A stretch of 64,000 nucleotides of DNA from Micropterix aruncella (GCA_944548615.1 OX155957.1:21372035-21436034); one strand, 5' to 3'; shown: positions 35,666 to 46,830, counted from the first letter of the stretch. A program made the numbers and translations. The notes: generated from the letters alone by a model not told the origin.

Positions 35666-35830
35666 TTCAAAATCTTTTGGGTTTTGAGAAATTTCGTGTA
35701 ATCTTCGGGAACATCTATATTATAGTTTTGGCTATCATATAGTTTTGTTCACCGACCTGCCGGTTAAACGGCTTATCCGATTGACTTGTTTTTGAAAACA
35801 TACACTCCTGAGGAGTCAAATAACGGTGTG

Positions 35831-35999
35831 CAGGTACGTATTCAGGGGGGGGGGGGGGTAATAGTTGGGATTTATCCCCCTCCGAAATCCGGCGTATTTT
35901 CATCTTATTGTACGGGCAAATTCAAGATTGGTGGGTGCCGCGCGCATTGTTTTATTGAATGCCCCCCTCAACCCGAACCTAAACTCTGACATTTGCCTG
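35831..35999. mobile_element. hAT-type MITE with near-perfect 8-bp TSD
   Basis: Starts CAGGTACGTATTCAGG plus a run of 14 G, and ends GACATTTGCCTG. Flanked by ACGGTGTG (35823-35830) and ACGGCGTG (36000-36007), a single mismatch. 169 bp. Interior matches 28251-28417 and 19347-19427. Confidence 0.82.
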
Positions 36000-36208
36000 A
36001 CGGCGTGATTCATAAAAACCGAACTTTGGTCCAAGGAGGATTTCTCCGGAGTGAATCGATCTTACCTGCATATGAAACTTCAATTTTTGTAAAAAAAAAA
36101 GTTAAAACAATGTTTGAAAACGAGCTATATTTTCTATCAAGGAATTCCAGTGGCAATCTTCCGGGTTCATCTTCAGACCCTCGTCATCGTGTGTAATTCA
36201 AAGTCCTG

Positions 36209-37770
36209 AGAGCAGTGACTTCTAACTTTACGAATTATACGAAGAATTACAAACAATGATACCAAATTTACCCAATTCTATTAACGGCTACGTAACGGCT
36301 TCCTTCGGCTACGTAACGACCAAAATTGGTTGCAAATCATAACAACCTTGACTACGTAGCGACCAATATTGGCGGCTTGCTCCCGGAGCGCACAGTAATA
36401 TTATTTTCTAATTCGAACGCATCCTAAAATCCATACCAAATATCTCATTATTACCATAGATACATAGACGGCCGCTAGAATAATTTTGCGCGTCATTTCG
36501 CGGATATTTCTGGTAAAATTCCATTGTCAAATATCATATTTTTTTTTTCGAGAAATCATCAAAAATGTTATTGGATTTTATGAGCTAATATCTAAAGATT
36601 TTTGTATGTAAATAAGCAAAACGAAATATTACATCTGATAGAGAATCTAATAAAGATAACGATGGTATTTACGATTTCTAAATAGGGTTCCGTATTTTCC
36701 CGTAAGACAAGTACAAGTTAGAAATGCCGAGTTTTTTTTCACGTTTTCGAATTTCTCATGATTTATTCATAATTATATAATTGTTTTACAAAATGAGATT
36801 TCAATATTCTATATACGAAATTTCAATGCGATCATTGTTACACAGTTATTCTTTTTTATGATTGATAAAGTAGTTCCATAGTTATAGTACTTTTTGTCGA
36901 GCGCGGCGATAATGCAAGAAATTCCAATAAATTGCCGCGGTCTGCCATGAAATTATGTTGCTACTCGAAGGGTGACGTAAAACAGCTGCTCCAATATATA
37001 ATAGAAAATAACTTGAAAGTAATTTACCCATCATGTGTAATTTAAAGCTTATAATCAAATTGAAGCTTATAGGACCTCACTTACTTCCCAGGCCTGCAGG
37101 TGGGTGAGAGCAGTGACTTCCAACCTTATGAATTATACGAAGAATTACAAACAATGATACCAAATTTACCCAACTCTATTAAATAGTGAAACAGCTGCTC
37201 CAATACATAATAGAAAATAACTTGAAAGAATTTTACCCATCATGTGTAATTTAAAGCTTATGGTCAAATTAAAGCTTATAGGACCTCACTTACTTCCCAG
37301 TCGTGCAAGTGGATGAGAGCAGTGTCTTCCAACCTTACGAATTATACGAAGAATTACAAACAATGATACCAAATTTACCCAAATCTATTAAAGACGTGAA
37401 ATAGCTGCTCCAATACATAATAGAAAATAACATAAAAGAAATTTACCCATCATGTGTAATTTAAAGCTTATAATCAAATTGAAGCTTATAGGACCTCACT
37501 TACTTCCCAGTCGTGCAAGTGGGTGAGAGCAGTGACTTCCAACCTTACGAATAATACGAAGAATTACAAACAATGATACCAAATTTACCCAACTCTATTA
37601 AAGATGTGAAACAGCTGCTCCAATACATAACAGAAAATAACTTGAAAGAAATTTACCCAGATATTTACATAGTCGTTAGAATTTTGTTAACAATACCAGT
37701 AAATACAACCTCCGCTGAAAGGTGCGTTCCAAAATTAAAACTAACTTTCTGAAACTCATCAAAATCCAAG
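36209..37770 (+). pseudogene. hAT transposase C-terminus with 210-bp tandem array
   Basis: The right end reads NLKEIYPDIYIVVRILLTIP, then VNTTSAERC, the hAT dimerisation motif (..P.T.ASAERSFS), and stops. Upstream, a unit of 209-210 bp containing ACAGCTGCTCCAATACATAA begins at 36982, 37191, 37401 and 37611. Each unit has the same stretch of coding sequence (YEELQTMIPNLPNSIK, VKQLLQYI) followed by non-coding sequence. A separate first copy at 36209-36287 is split off by about 680 bp of unrecognised DNA containing GGCTACGTAACG repeats. Confidence 0.65.
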
Positions 37771-37819
37771 GTCACTTTATTGAGAGTAATGTTTCAAAAA
37801 TAAAGGGAAACATGCTTCT

Positions 37820-38470
37820 TATTTAACAATAATATACAACAGAACAAATAATATTTCTTCGGATTAATTCGGTTACATTCTTCGGATTAATTCGGTTACA
37901 TTGCGGTGCTTTGCTCATCTTATCTATGATCAGGAATGTCACCAAGGTCTTGAAGAAAACGGTGATCAGTGGAAAACGGACAAGAGCAATCGAAGAGCGA
38001 CACGTACGTGACATGACGTGTGACAGAAAGAAAGTAAACAAAAAGTATCGCACTTATTCAGCTTACCTACTTTAGCAACTATACGCTAGATGGCGGTGAA
38101 ATGATTCAAATTTTAACTATACATTTTAACAAACGGTTGCGTTACCTCTACACTTTTCCGGCAAGCAGAAAAATCCCCTCCCGCGCCATCCCCTCCCCCC
38201 CCCTCCCTTCTCAACCGCCCCATCCCTTTTTGACCTTTTTATTTTTCTCTTTTGATAATATATTTACAGACCAAGAGCTTTTTTTAGACACCTTATCAAA
38301 ATGTTTACACTTAGCCGTTCTCTCAATTTGGCTGTTTACAGGAAAAACACGGTATTTTTTTTTTATTTTTCCCTTTTGATGACACATTTACAGACCGAGC
38401 GCTTTTTTAAGACACCTCGACCAAATTTTTACACCTAGCTGTTCTCTCAATATACAGGAAAAAACTCTGA
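37820..38470 (-). repeat. family E copy, inverted
   Basis: Minus-sense copy of the repeat at 13890-15190: the tandem dimer (TTGAGAGAA, GTGTAAA, CTCGGTCTGTAAA) and a shortened C-rich tract (38175-38215) are present, along with GACCTTGGTGACATTCCTGA. CGGATTAATTCGGTTACATT is duplicated at 37858-37900. Confidence 0.55.
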
Positions 38471-38641
38471 ACTCTGATCACAATGAACTCTGGCGGCCTA
38501 TTTTTGGAAAAAATGCATGCCTAATTTGTCTATGGCCCATGTAAATCAAATGGACCACAGGCAAATTTAGCATGCTAAATTTTTGAATAATTAGCCGTTG
38601 TCTGAATTTAGCATGCTAAACTTGTCCATGCTTTTGACTTA

Positions 38642-39015
38642 TGCCGCCTCCACACGTTGGCGAATGTTCGTGGTACAGATTAGGTAAGATGCGGATTTTT
38701 AAAGAAAAAAAAACAGCCAGCTGACAACTCGGAGCTGTCAACATCACGTCAAAATTAGAAGGGTTGCGCAGAGTGCGCAAGCGCGGTTCGCAGGCTGACA
38801 ACCACAGCCATTGCTTTCTCTGTCTCAGAGAAGCCATTGCCTTCTATATCTTCTCTAGCCTCCTGTATCTATCTGAGATACAGGAGGCTATGCCACAGCT
38901 CACATTTGGTACGGTGACGTTGGTATATCTGATATAGGAGTTTTCCATATATGTTTCCGAATAGTTGTTTACATCCACTTGGGACACGAATATTCCCCAA
39001 CGTGTGAAGGCGGCA
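38642..39015. mobile_element. PIF/Harbinger-type MITE, TSD TTA
   Basis: Ends TGCCGCCTCCACACGTTGG and, reversed from the right, TGCCGCCTTCACACGTTGG, continuing with GAAT.TTCGTG on both sides. Flanked by TTA (38639-38641 and 39016-39018), the trinucleotide target of this superfamily. Inside is a perfect 15-bp stem with a 5-nt loop (38856-38870 / 38876-38890, TAGCCTCCTGTATCT). 374 bp, non-coding. Confidence 0.8.
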
Positions 39016-39099
39016 TTATATTTAGCTTGCTAAATATTTCGAGAATTGGTCCCCTGGAAAAGAAATAACTTTAGAAGTAGCAAAGACATATAAAGAGTT

Positions 39100-39375
39100 A
39101 TCGTCCCGTCAGCAACATTATACACACTGGCAAAAATAGTTCCCTAATCAGTCATGTGGCAAAAATGCACCAGCATGCTGACTGCGTGAAACTGCGACAA
39201 GGTAGAAGAAAACGAAAGGAAAAATGATTTCGGAGATTTCGCGTTTTCCAATTTATTTAGCATTTACTCGCAAACAGTATTCACACATTAGTATAGGTTA
39301 GCTCTAAAATATTGCCTGCAGATAATAAGCTCGCCTTTTCTAAAGAATAAAGCGTTATTATTATTATTAAATGCC
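39100..39375 (+). repeat. LINE/SINE 3' tail with (ATT)n
   Basis: TAGTATAGGTTAGCTCTAAA, ATATTGCCTGCAG, TAGCTCGCCTTTTCT(T)AA and GAATAAAG.GTT(ATT)n occur here and, nearly identically, at 62840-62955; a diverged form is at 45160-45260. The (ATT)n terminus marks the 3' end of a CR1/RTE-like retroelement or a SINE that borrowed its tail. Confidence 0.55.
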
Positions 39376-39545
39376 CGGTTTATATTCTTGCAACATTATT
39401 AAACAGCGTCTTCTTCTTCGTAATTATCCCGCGAAGAATTCAAACACAGTTTGACAGCTCAACGTTCAAACCAAGTTCAAACATAATAATATGTGGTGAT
39501 GTATGTAGTTACATGAGCAGTGATAATATGATCAGTGGCTGAAAC

Positions 39546-42500
39546 CAGGGACGTACCGAGGGGGGGGATACACTGGACTTATTCCCCCCCCCCCGAAATG
39601 TTTGGTGTTGTATTTCAAATCCTAAAAAAAAAAAATCCCAGCGGGTTTTTAGCGATATGTCGGGATTTCACCGCTTGACTATCTGGCAACACTGGCCGGG
39701 TCCTCTGACCTCTCTGAAGCCGGGCGCCAGACGATGCTACCAACACCCTCCAGCGCCGGCTTCAGTCGGTCGCCGCTTCACTGCGGTCGCGGTCGTATTC
39801 GTGATCCGTCCGTGTCTACATTTTCTCCATCAAATTCGTCGTCTAGGACTACATCCATGAGTCATTTCGATTGTTCAACATACTCGTATGTAATAAGCAA
39901 GACATATTTGTGTCCGTGTGTCGTGTAAAAACATTGACTTTAAAAAACTTAGTTTTTTAGGTTATTTCTATGTGTAAAGACAATGAAGAGAATTGACACT
40001 TTTTTTAAACCTGCGCCTAAAAAAAGGGCGTCTTTCGTTGAAAACTCAACCTTTGGCGATAGTGTCAACATAGGGGGCATCACTGAGAAACCGTCCCACA
40101 GCATATATGAAGAACAACAGCCTGCGAGTCCGGATCATAGTGTTTCTGAGGAACAGTTATTGAGCTCTGCTAACCACGAAGAACCGCCTACTAATAGTTC
40201 CCCAGGTTGCAGTACTAAAACAAAGAGTGATGTATTCATAAGTGATAGTTCTCCTGACATTGGCATTGTATCAAATGCTATATATAACAAACGCTCGCCG
40301 ATAATACTCAATGATGCCCAGAGAACTACAGTACTTACTGACACTTTCGTTCCTGATTCGTCCTTTATATTTCCAGCTCGATTATACGGCAAAAGAAAAC
40401 TTCGATTTCGTAAAGATTGGCTGCAGAAATGGGAATGGTTAGCATACTCCCCGGATAACGATGGTGCTTTCTGCAAGTATTGTGTTCTGTTCGGATCAGA
40501 GCATGTTGGAAAAGGTTCACACCAGACTGTTGGTAGTTTCGTGTCGAAACCATTCAAAGACTGGAAAAATGCTACAGAAAAATTCCGCGAGCATTCAGTT
40601 GCAAAATACCACCAGTTTTCACAACTAGCCGCTATCAACTTCACAAGAATAACTTCCTCAAAAATTCCAGACATTGCAAGCCAAATAAATACGCAAAGAC
40701 AAACAGAAATACAGCAACATAGAGCAGCATTCAAACCTATAATTGAAACTATAATTTTGTGTGGAGAACAAGAATTGCCACTTCGAGGCGACAATGACAG
40801 CGGTCCTCTAACGCTGAAGAAGCCAGTGGAAAAGGGCGGAAAGTTTAGGGCGCTACTAAGGTACAGGGCGGCTTACGACGACTCGTTAAAAGAGCACTTA
40901 ATAAAAAGTTCTAAAAATGCTACATATATTAGCCCAAAGATACAAAATGAAATTATTGACATATGTGGAGAACTAATACAAAAGAGAATTGTAAGCCAAG
41001 TAAACGGTTCAGAGTGTTTCGCAATTCTTGGCGACGAGACCCTCGATATAAGTGGTACAGAGCAGTTTTCCGTATGCGCAAGATATATTCACGAAGGCAT
41101 TCTTCGAGAAGACTTTTTAGCTTTCATTCCCATATACGACCTAGGCGCTGAAGCGATAAGCGAAGCCATACTTCACAAATGCCGCTTGCTGGGTCTTAAC
41201 TTAGAGAAAATAATCGGTCAAGGATATGACGGTGCCGCCAAAATGGCCGGCAAGATCAACGGAGTACAAGCAAGAATTCAACAACAATACCCTAAAGCTG
41301 CGTACGTGCATTGCACAGCCCATCGTTTAAATCTTGTCCTGTCGCAGGCTCTTTCTGTGTCTAACGTAAGAAACGCTCTTGGCGTTATCAAAGAAGTATG
41401 CAACACATTGAGAAACAATGCTGCAGCTGGAAAGACACTGAAAGAAAACATAGAAAAATACGCTCCCGAAAGCAAAAAAAATAGACTCGTGGGCTTGTGT
41501 GAAACAAATTTCATCGAACGTCATGACTCTATAAATGTTTTTTGTGAGTTGTTCCTCCCAATAGTCGTCACATTGCGCGAACTGTCCAATACAAACAGAG
41601 CAGTTTCGTCGACCGCAGCAACTCTTTTGGCTGCGATGGAAAAAGGCTGTTTTTTAATATCGTTGAAAACGTGCGAATTAATCTTCAGCTTCACATTACC
41701 GCTTTCAAAATATCTGCAAAATCCTACTCACACTCTGGCTTCTGCCATGGAATTCGCAGAAAGTGTCACCAGGAAATTAAGGGACATTCGAAACGATGTC
41801 GAAAAGGAGTTTTCAAAACTTTATTCATCTTGTTCTGAAATAGCAGAGAATATTTTGGATATAGAAATAAACCCACCGCGTGTCACAGGTCACCAAACTA
41901 AAAGAAGCAATCCCCCCAGTGACTCAGCAGAAGAATATTACAGACGAGCTTTATTTATTCCTTGTTTAGATGACGTAATCTGTGGTATGGAAGATAGGTT
42001 CGGCAAGAACCGAGACTTGCTCTCCTCACTAGAAGTTGTGCTACCCAAAAATGTTGACGAGAAGAAAGCAAGTACCCTAGAAATGTTGAAAATGTATTGG
42101 CCCGATGATGTTGAAGAAGTTATCATGAAGGCTGAATATCGACTCTGGTGTTCAAGATGGAAGGATTTTGAAACCAAACCAACGGACCTGATGAAAGTCT
42201 TAGATGCGTGCGATCATGGATTCTTTCCTTCCATCAGAAAGCTAATACAAATACTCATAACTTTACCCGTATCCACAGCGTCGGTGGAGAGGTCTTTTTC
42301 TACGATGAAAAGGATAAAATCTTTCGTCAGGAATAAAACAGGAGATGATCGACTGACTGGCTTAGCATTGCTGTCTACCCACTCAGCTTACTCTCCTACT
42401 CCGGAGGAAGTGCTCGATGTGATGAGCGCTAAGTCAAGAAGGAAGACGTTAATTTAATGTGCCTATGTCAAATATCATTCCTGTAAATTAAATCTTCCTT

Positions 42501-43066
42501 TGCTGTACTTTTTTCACACATAAAAAAATGTCGTCTATGGATATCGCTGGAAAAGTCTTGTTTCGTCCACAGCAGATTTTTTTATTCATTTCAATTTAAA
42601 GGATTGCACCTTAATACATTCTAGGAAATTTTAGTATAATCATCTAATCTTGAAAAGCCAACATGTAACTTGTGTTTTGTTGAGCCCGACCGAGATTTTT
42701 CCCGAATCACAGGCCTTATTACAACCAAGACTGTATTTAATTAAATCCTATGTTAGTCAGAGAGCTACTTACCTACATAGTTCTAAAGAAAGACTCTGTA
42801 ATACATTAGGTATATCAACATAAGAAAAATTTGCTGTATCGTTAAAATTTTTAAAATTAAGTAAAAGTAATAAAGTATTGTACTGTTATGGTTTTCTATT
42901 TATAATAATCACATTTATTGCAAATCTTTACTTAAACTTGTAAACAGACATCTTTATTTTACGTTCTTTTATCTAGCATTAAATGCGAAGGAAAATTAAT
43001 CGTCGTTTAAATTTTGTACTTCAAATTATTATCCCCCCCCGAAAAAAAATCCTGGGTACGTGCCTG
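39546..43066 (+). mobile_element. intact hAT transposon (3.5 kb)
   Basis: Bounded by a perfect 8-bp duplication GCTGAAAC (39538-39545 and 43067-43074). Ends are CAGGGACGTACC and, from the right, CAGGCACGTACC; the G runs just inside (GGGGGGGG on the left; TTCGGGGGGGGATA from the right) also match. It carries one long open frame with about 440 bp of leader and 610 bp of trailer. The perfect duplication and undamaged frame suggest recent insertion and possible autonomy. Confidence 0.93.
39983..42457 (+). CDS. hAT transposase, ZMYM1/DUF4371 type, 824 aa
   Basis: Single-exon enzyme predicted to cut and join the CAGG-ended element. It starts MKRIDTFFKP, then a low-complexity linker. About residues 145-215 hold a TTF-type zinc finger (KDWLQKWEWLAYSPDNDGAF, CKYC, and later FREHSVAKYH). 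About 220-480 is a DUF4371-like catalytic region with GDETLDISG (Asp near 351), GQGYDGAAKMAG (Asp near 416) and CTAHRLNLVL. About 755-800 is the C-terminal dimerisation domain: LITLPVSTASVERSFSTMKR, with the third acidic residue in VER. All three acidic residues and the zinc ligands are present and there is no stop or frameshift. It is transposon-encoded; domestication is unlikely given the intact ends. Confidence 0.93.
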   Translation: MKRIDTFFKPAPKKRASFVENSTFGDSVNIGGITEKPSHSIYEEQQPASPDHSVSEEQLLSSANHEEPPTNSSPGCSTKTKSDVFISDSSPDIGIVSNAIYNKRSPIILNDAQRTTVLTDTFVPDSSFIFPARLYGKRKLRFRKDWLQKWEWLAYSPDNDGAFCKYCVLFGSEHVGKGSHQTVGSFVSKPFKDWKNATEKFREHSVAKYHQFSQLAAINFTRITSSKIPDIASQINTQRQTEIQQHRAAFKPIIETIILCGEQELPLRGDNDSGPLTLKKPVEKGGKFRALLRYRAAYDDSLKEHLIKSSKNATYISPKIQNEIIDICGELIQKRIVSQVNGSECFAILGDETLDISGTEQFSVCARYIHEGILREDFLAFIPIYDLGAEAISEAILHKCRLLGLNLEKIIGQGYDGAAKMAGKINGVQARIQQQYPKAAYVHCTAHRLNLVLSQALSVSNVRNALGVIKEVCNTLRNNAAAGKTLKENIEKYAPESKKNRLVGLCETNFIERHDSINVFCELFLPIVVTLRELSNTNRAVSSTAATLLAAMEKGCFLISLKTCELIFSFTLPLSKYLQNPTHTLASAMEFAESVTRKLRDIRNDVEKEFSKLYSSCSEIAENILDIEINPPRVTGHQTKRSNPPSDSAEEYYRRALFIPCLDDVICGMEDRFGKNRDLLSSLEVVLPKNVDEKKASTLEMLKMYWPDDVEEVIMKAEYRLWCSRWKDFETKPTDLMKVLDACDHGFFPSIRKLIQILITLPVSTASVERSFSTMKRIKSFVRNKTGDDRLTGLALLSTHSAYSPTPEEVLDVMSAKSRRKTLI

Positions 43067-43074
43067 GCTGAAAC

Positions 43075-43927
43075 CTCTTTTAATATGATCAGTGCCTCTT
43101 TTAGGTTAGTTTTCTAACTATTCTAAACTTTCGTGATTTGTTGTTATGTAGATATAGGCATTGGATATGTTTTATCAAACAGAATTACTGCAGTTTAGCT
43201 AACTCCGACATATATATATTTTTAAACTTAGTCAACCTACTGTCATAAGCATTTAAGAAAAACTAACAACCCACTGCCACGTAGGTGTTTAGGAATCGTT
43301 TAAAAAAAACTAACAACCTCTTGGAGACCTCAACCTCAAAGAAGGTGCCACTTCTTTAAACGCCTATATCTTGTATTTATAAAGATAGAATAAAGATTTG
43401 AAATCAGTGTGATGAAGATAGTGGGGTGACTAAAACATCTTTAATGTAGAAGAGTTTGCTAAGCTGCCTAAATACCACCAGTTATGGACACCTTGCACCA
43501 ATAATGGTGCAAGGTGGCATACTTTTTTTGTCGTACTCACATTTTTGATGATTTCTCCTATAAAACAATGCGAGAGTTTTAACACCATAGCTGTGTTTCA
43601 ATATACACTGATTTCCATTTCTTTTTTCTTTCAATTTCATAATACTCATTTCTTCTCCTACTTTTTCTGTGTGCATAGTGCAAGATTGTGAAACAATCTC
43701 CCAGCAAATATATAGTACAAAACTCGCCTTCTTTTTAATCATTCAAGACTCACCTTAAAAAGTACTACTTTTCTAAGAAGCAACCAGTTCTTCTCTTTCT
43801 TTCTCCTTCCTCTTCCTATTTCCTCTCCTCGGGCATTCTTCATTTTAAATATAGTAGTTTGTATTTTATGCAGACATACATATTTTTACAAGCTTTTATT
43901 TACCTTGCAATGTTTGTTAATGGCTTA
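43075..43927. repeat. unclassified repeat copy and unique DNA
   Basis: 43250-43470 matches positions 1-205 (landmarks CTATATCTTG, GGTGACTAAAACATC, AATGTAGAA). AAAAACTAACAACC occurs twice (about 43258 and 43304). The rest, including a minus-strand frame at 43482-43742, is unrecognised. Confidence 0.4.
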
Positions 43928-44530
43928 GGTCAAGAGCAGTCGCCGTAAGGTCCACAACCACCCCCGCTCTATAGGAAACAGTACTGTTTCCAGACTCCCC
44001 CGACTGTTAGTCAGAGTGCGCGATCGATTGGCTTATGCCGCACGGTGCGCAGACCGTCCAGGAGCGCCAGAAGGTTGATTCCTATGGGAAACTAACCCTA
44101 CGGCCAGAGTCCTACCCAGGCTCGCACTTCATACGTGGAGGCCATCGAATGGGTGTTGACCCGTGAGTGTGACCAACCCTGAACAGAATGGGTCTTCGTG
44201 GCCAACTCAGCAAGGGCCCTTTAGCTCCCAATACACCGTTTTACCGCTTCGTAAGGGAGAGGACCGCGCAAGCGACCTCGAACTCGTAACCAATCGAGAG
44301 ACTGAAGTAATCTGGTTGCAATTGGAAGTAAGGACGTGAGTGTAAGCCCGCTGGGTAACACTCCTGGCTATCTCGCGGTTAAGGTGTTGGACTCTTACGG
44401 GTTTTGGCAGAGCTTGACGGTGGACTGTTCTGTCCAAGTCTTCTGCGCTCACTCCAGGGAGATAGAACGACTAATCTTTAAAACTTCCTGAGGTGACGGG
44501 CTCGCCCGTTGTAGTTGATAACCCTAGTTA
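43928..44530. repeat. RepB copy 6, inverted rearrangement
   Basis: 43928-44228 is the 5' half of RepB in minus sense (CAGTCGCCGTAAGGTCCACA ... GGCCCTTTAGCTCCC), and 44229-44530 is the 3' half in plus sense (CGCTTCGTAAGGGAGAGGAC ... CCCGTTGTAGTTGATAACC). The two halves therefore point away from each other from a junction near 44229. This could be two insertions meeting or one twin-primed insertion. Confidence 0.7.
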
Positions 44531-44639
44531 GTTGTTTATATCAAATCTTGCAAGCTGAATTAGAACCACTTCCTCTTATCCTATGAAGTTGAAATTTTGC
44601 ATGTTGTTTCAGCTCCGATGGCAATGCAATTGTATACAC

Positions 44640-45060
44640 ATTCAATTATAATAGCCCATTCTAAGTTTCACCATGACATGGCTGCTGCACCCAGGGTTGG
44701 CTCCTGAAGAGTGGACTCCTCAACGCTCAACAGCACAGAAACGAAATTTTGTACACGCATTCAATTATGATAGCCTGTTCTAAGTTTCACTGCGACAGGA
44801 CTACTGCACTCAGGGTTGGCTTCCTACGAGGGACTTCCAACGGTCAACACCACAGAAACGAAATTTTGTACATACATTCAATTATGGTAGCCTGTTCTAA
44901 GTTTCAGCGCCATAGGGCTGCTGCACCCAGGGTTGGCTTCCAACGAGGGGACTCCTCAACGGTCAACAGCACAAACACGAAATTCTGTATAGCATTCAAT
45001 TATGATAGCCCCTATAAGTTCCACTATGACATGGCTGCTGCACCCAGGGTTGGCTCGGGA
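44640..45060 (+). repeat. 118-bp minisatellite, four units
   Basis: ATTCAATTAT begins units at 44640, 44759, 44876 and 44994 (117-119 bp apart). Each unit has AGCC..TTCTAAGTTTCA, GCTGCTGCACCCAGGGTTGG and CAACGGTCAACA. The open frame that spans three units on the plus strand is a consequence of the repeat, not a recognised protein. Confidence 0.85.
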
Positions 45061-45129
45061 CAGAGCATTTTAATAAAAGCTTGTTTAAAAAAATGTTTTT
45101 ACTATTACTTATTTTAATAATCTTTCTTT

Positions 45130-45825
45130 ACACAACGCCACTGCATTGTGATTATGCTAGTTACAAGATATTGCCATGTGGCAATAAGCTCGCTTTTATT
45201 TTTCTAATTTTTAAACGATAATAAAGAGCTTATTATTGTTATTATTATTATTATTAATTGCCTTCCAAACTGGAGCTCCTGTACTAGGTAATCTTTAGGG
45301 CCTACCTAAGGCAATTTCTGGAGTATTATTCCAAACGTGGAGTCCATATTAGTGGTTGCGTAGTTAAACACATTTTTATTTAAAAATATAAGTTCGTTTA
45401 TTAAAATTAAAAAAATACACAGCATGTAGAATCTATTTACATAGGTACGCATAAAAATAGGTACCTCACATTTTGAGATTGCTTATACATTGTAAATATG
45501 TACTTATCTATAAGTATAGTATGCACTAAAGTTATATTATATGGCACAAAATTGTAAATCTAAAGCACTATACAAGTTCTTATACTATTTACGCTTTTCA
45601 TATGTTGTACAAAAATGAATTCGAGAGCTTTTTCAACGGGTGGCAAATCGATTAAGTACTTTATGAAAAGTATGTTCAAAATGACTTATTCGCAATTAGT
45701 TTTGGCCGCAATGGAATGTGCATTGATAAAAAAACACAATCTTTTGTCAAATATAATCAGATCTTTAAATCTATATCTATATAAATATGATCCAATAGAG
45801 CAAATATATCAGACATCTAGAATTT
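45130..45825. repeat. (ATT)n LINE/SINE tail and flanking AT-rich DNA
   Basis: 45160-45260 has AGATATTGCC, GGCAATAAGCTCGC, CGATAATAAAGAGC and an (ATT)n end, a diverged form of the tails at 39290 and 62840. 45265-45825 is AT-rich with a frame (from 45615) that I do not recognise until it reaches the retrotransposon remnant. Confidence 0.45.
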
Positions 45826-46500
45826 CTATTTCCGCATCTCATATTCTATGGCTTCGAAGGGGAGTGAAAGGGTGGTAAGGTTAACCGCTCTACCTTTGAG
45901 TTATTATTCAAAAAGTAGGTAAGTCCTTGGTTTTTTCATTAGATTTCTCAATACTTGTTTAAAATATACAATACAAAATATATAGTGGTTTATATAAGCG
46001 GTTTTTATATAGCGGTTTTATAATAATAATAATAAAAACTCTTTATTGGCCACAATGGGTACAAATGGTGGGCGTATTGCCATAAACGGCAATATCCTCC
46101 AGCCAACCAGCAGGTAGTAATTACGTTTGTTCGTGGCAAAACATTTTTTTTTTAAATTTTTCATTGACTTTAAAGAAAACGACATAATACATAATATATA
46201 CATGAAAGCATACACAGCATATTTATATAAATGAAAGCACATTTATAGAAATTTGTATACACATATATAATTTTTATATGATAATATAGCAGACGTATCA
46301 CATACGTTTGCATAGGTAGGGCGGTTAATGCTAACACGTGGCAAGACAGCTGTTTTAAATCTGCCACAACTGGTCGTTAGTCCGGAGTCCAACCGCTCAA
46401 CCCCCCCCCCCCCCCCCCGATGTAATAATAGTTTTACGATGGACCCGATTCCGGTCGGTGAATCTGGCAGCTTCCATGGCAGCTCCGTTTGTATTTATAT
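45826..46500 (+). pseudogene. RLE-type non-LTR retrotransposon, copy D, interrupted
   Basis: 45826-45885 encodes SASHILWLRRGVKGW, the C-terminus of copy A. The 3' UTR resumes at about 46318 (CACGTGGCAAGACAGCTG ... TTCCATGGCAGCTCCGTTTG), with an 18-C run at 46401-46418. The gap (about 45890-46317) holds a minus-sense fragment with a (TTA)n tail at 46018-46035 next to CTCTTTATTGGCCACAATGG, i.e. the 3' end of another retroelement inserted here. Confidence 0.65.
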
Positions 46501-46501
46501 A

Positions 46502-46830
46502 CAGTAGAACTTCAACTATCCGAATTACTGATTATCCAAAATTAAAACGGAAAACAATTAGAACGGAAACTGTCCTTGGGGATGATGTACTAATGTACAG
46601 TTCTTTCTAAGTACCTACGCTTATTATGTAAGAAAGTGCAGCCTTTACATTTAATTATTATTGATATTGATAATAAATTTTGATATTAATAGTTTTTTCT
46701 CCCACTTTAAACATATATACATTAATTAATTAAAATATCCTGTCATTTCGGAATAAATCCAATTATCCGAATTTTCGATTATCCGAATGGGGTCCGATCC
46801 CAATTGATTCGGATAATTGGAGTTCTACTG
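46502..46830. mobile_element. pogo/Tigger-like MITE, TA target
   Basis: CAGTAGAACTTCAACTATCC at the left; from the right CAGTAGAACTCCAATTATCC. Flanked by TA on both sides (46500-46501, 46831-46832). Internal TTATCCGAAT boxes recur. 329 bp, non-coding. It lies about 140 bp downstream of the MCT-like stop codon. Confidence 0.85.

Noticed and set aside
39983..42457. Domesticated host gene of ZMYM1 type
   Set aside because: Flanking terminal inverted repeats and a perfect 8-bp duplication show that it is still part of a transposon.
44749..45117. 122-aa internally repetitive protein
   Set aside because: Spans a 118-bp minisatellite in which different units shift frame; no initiation context.
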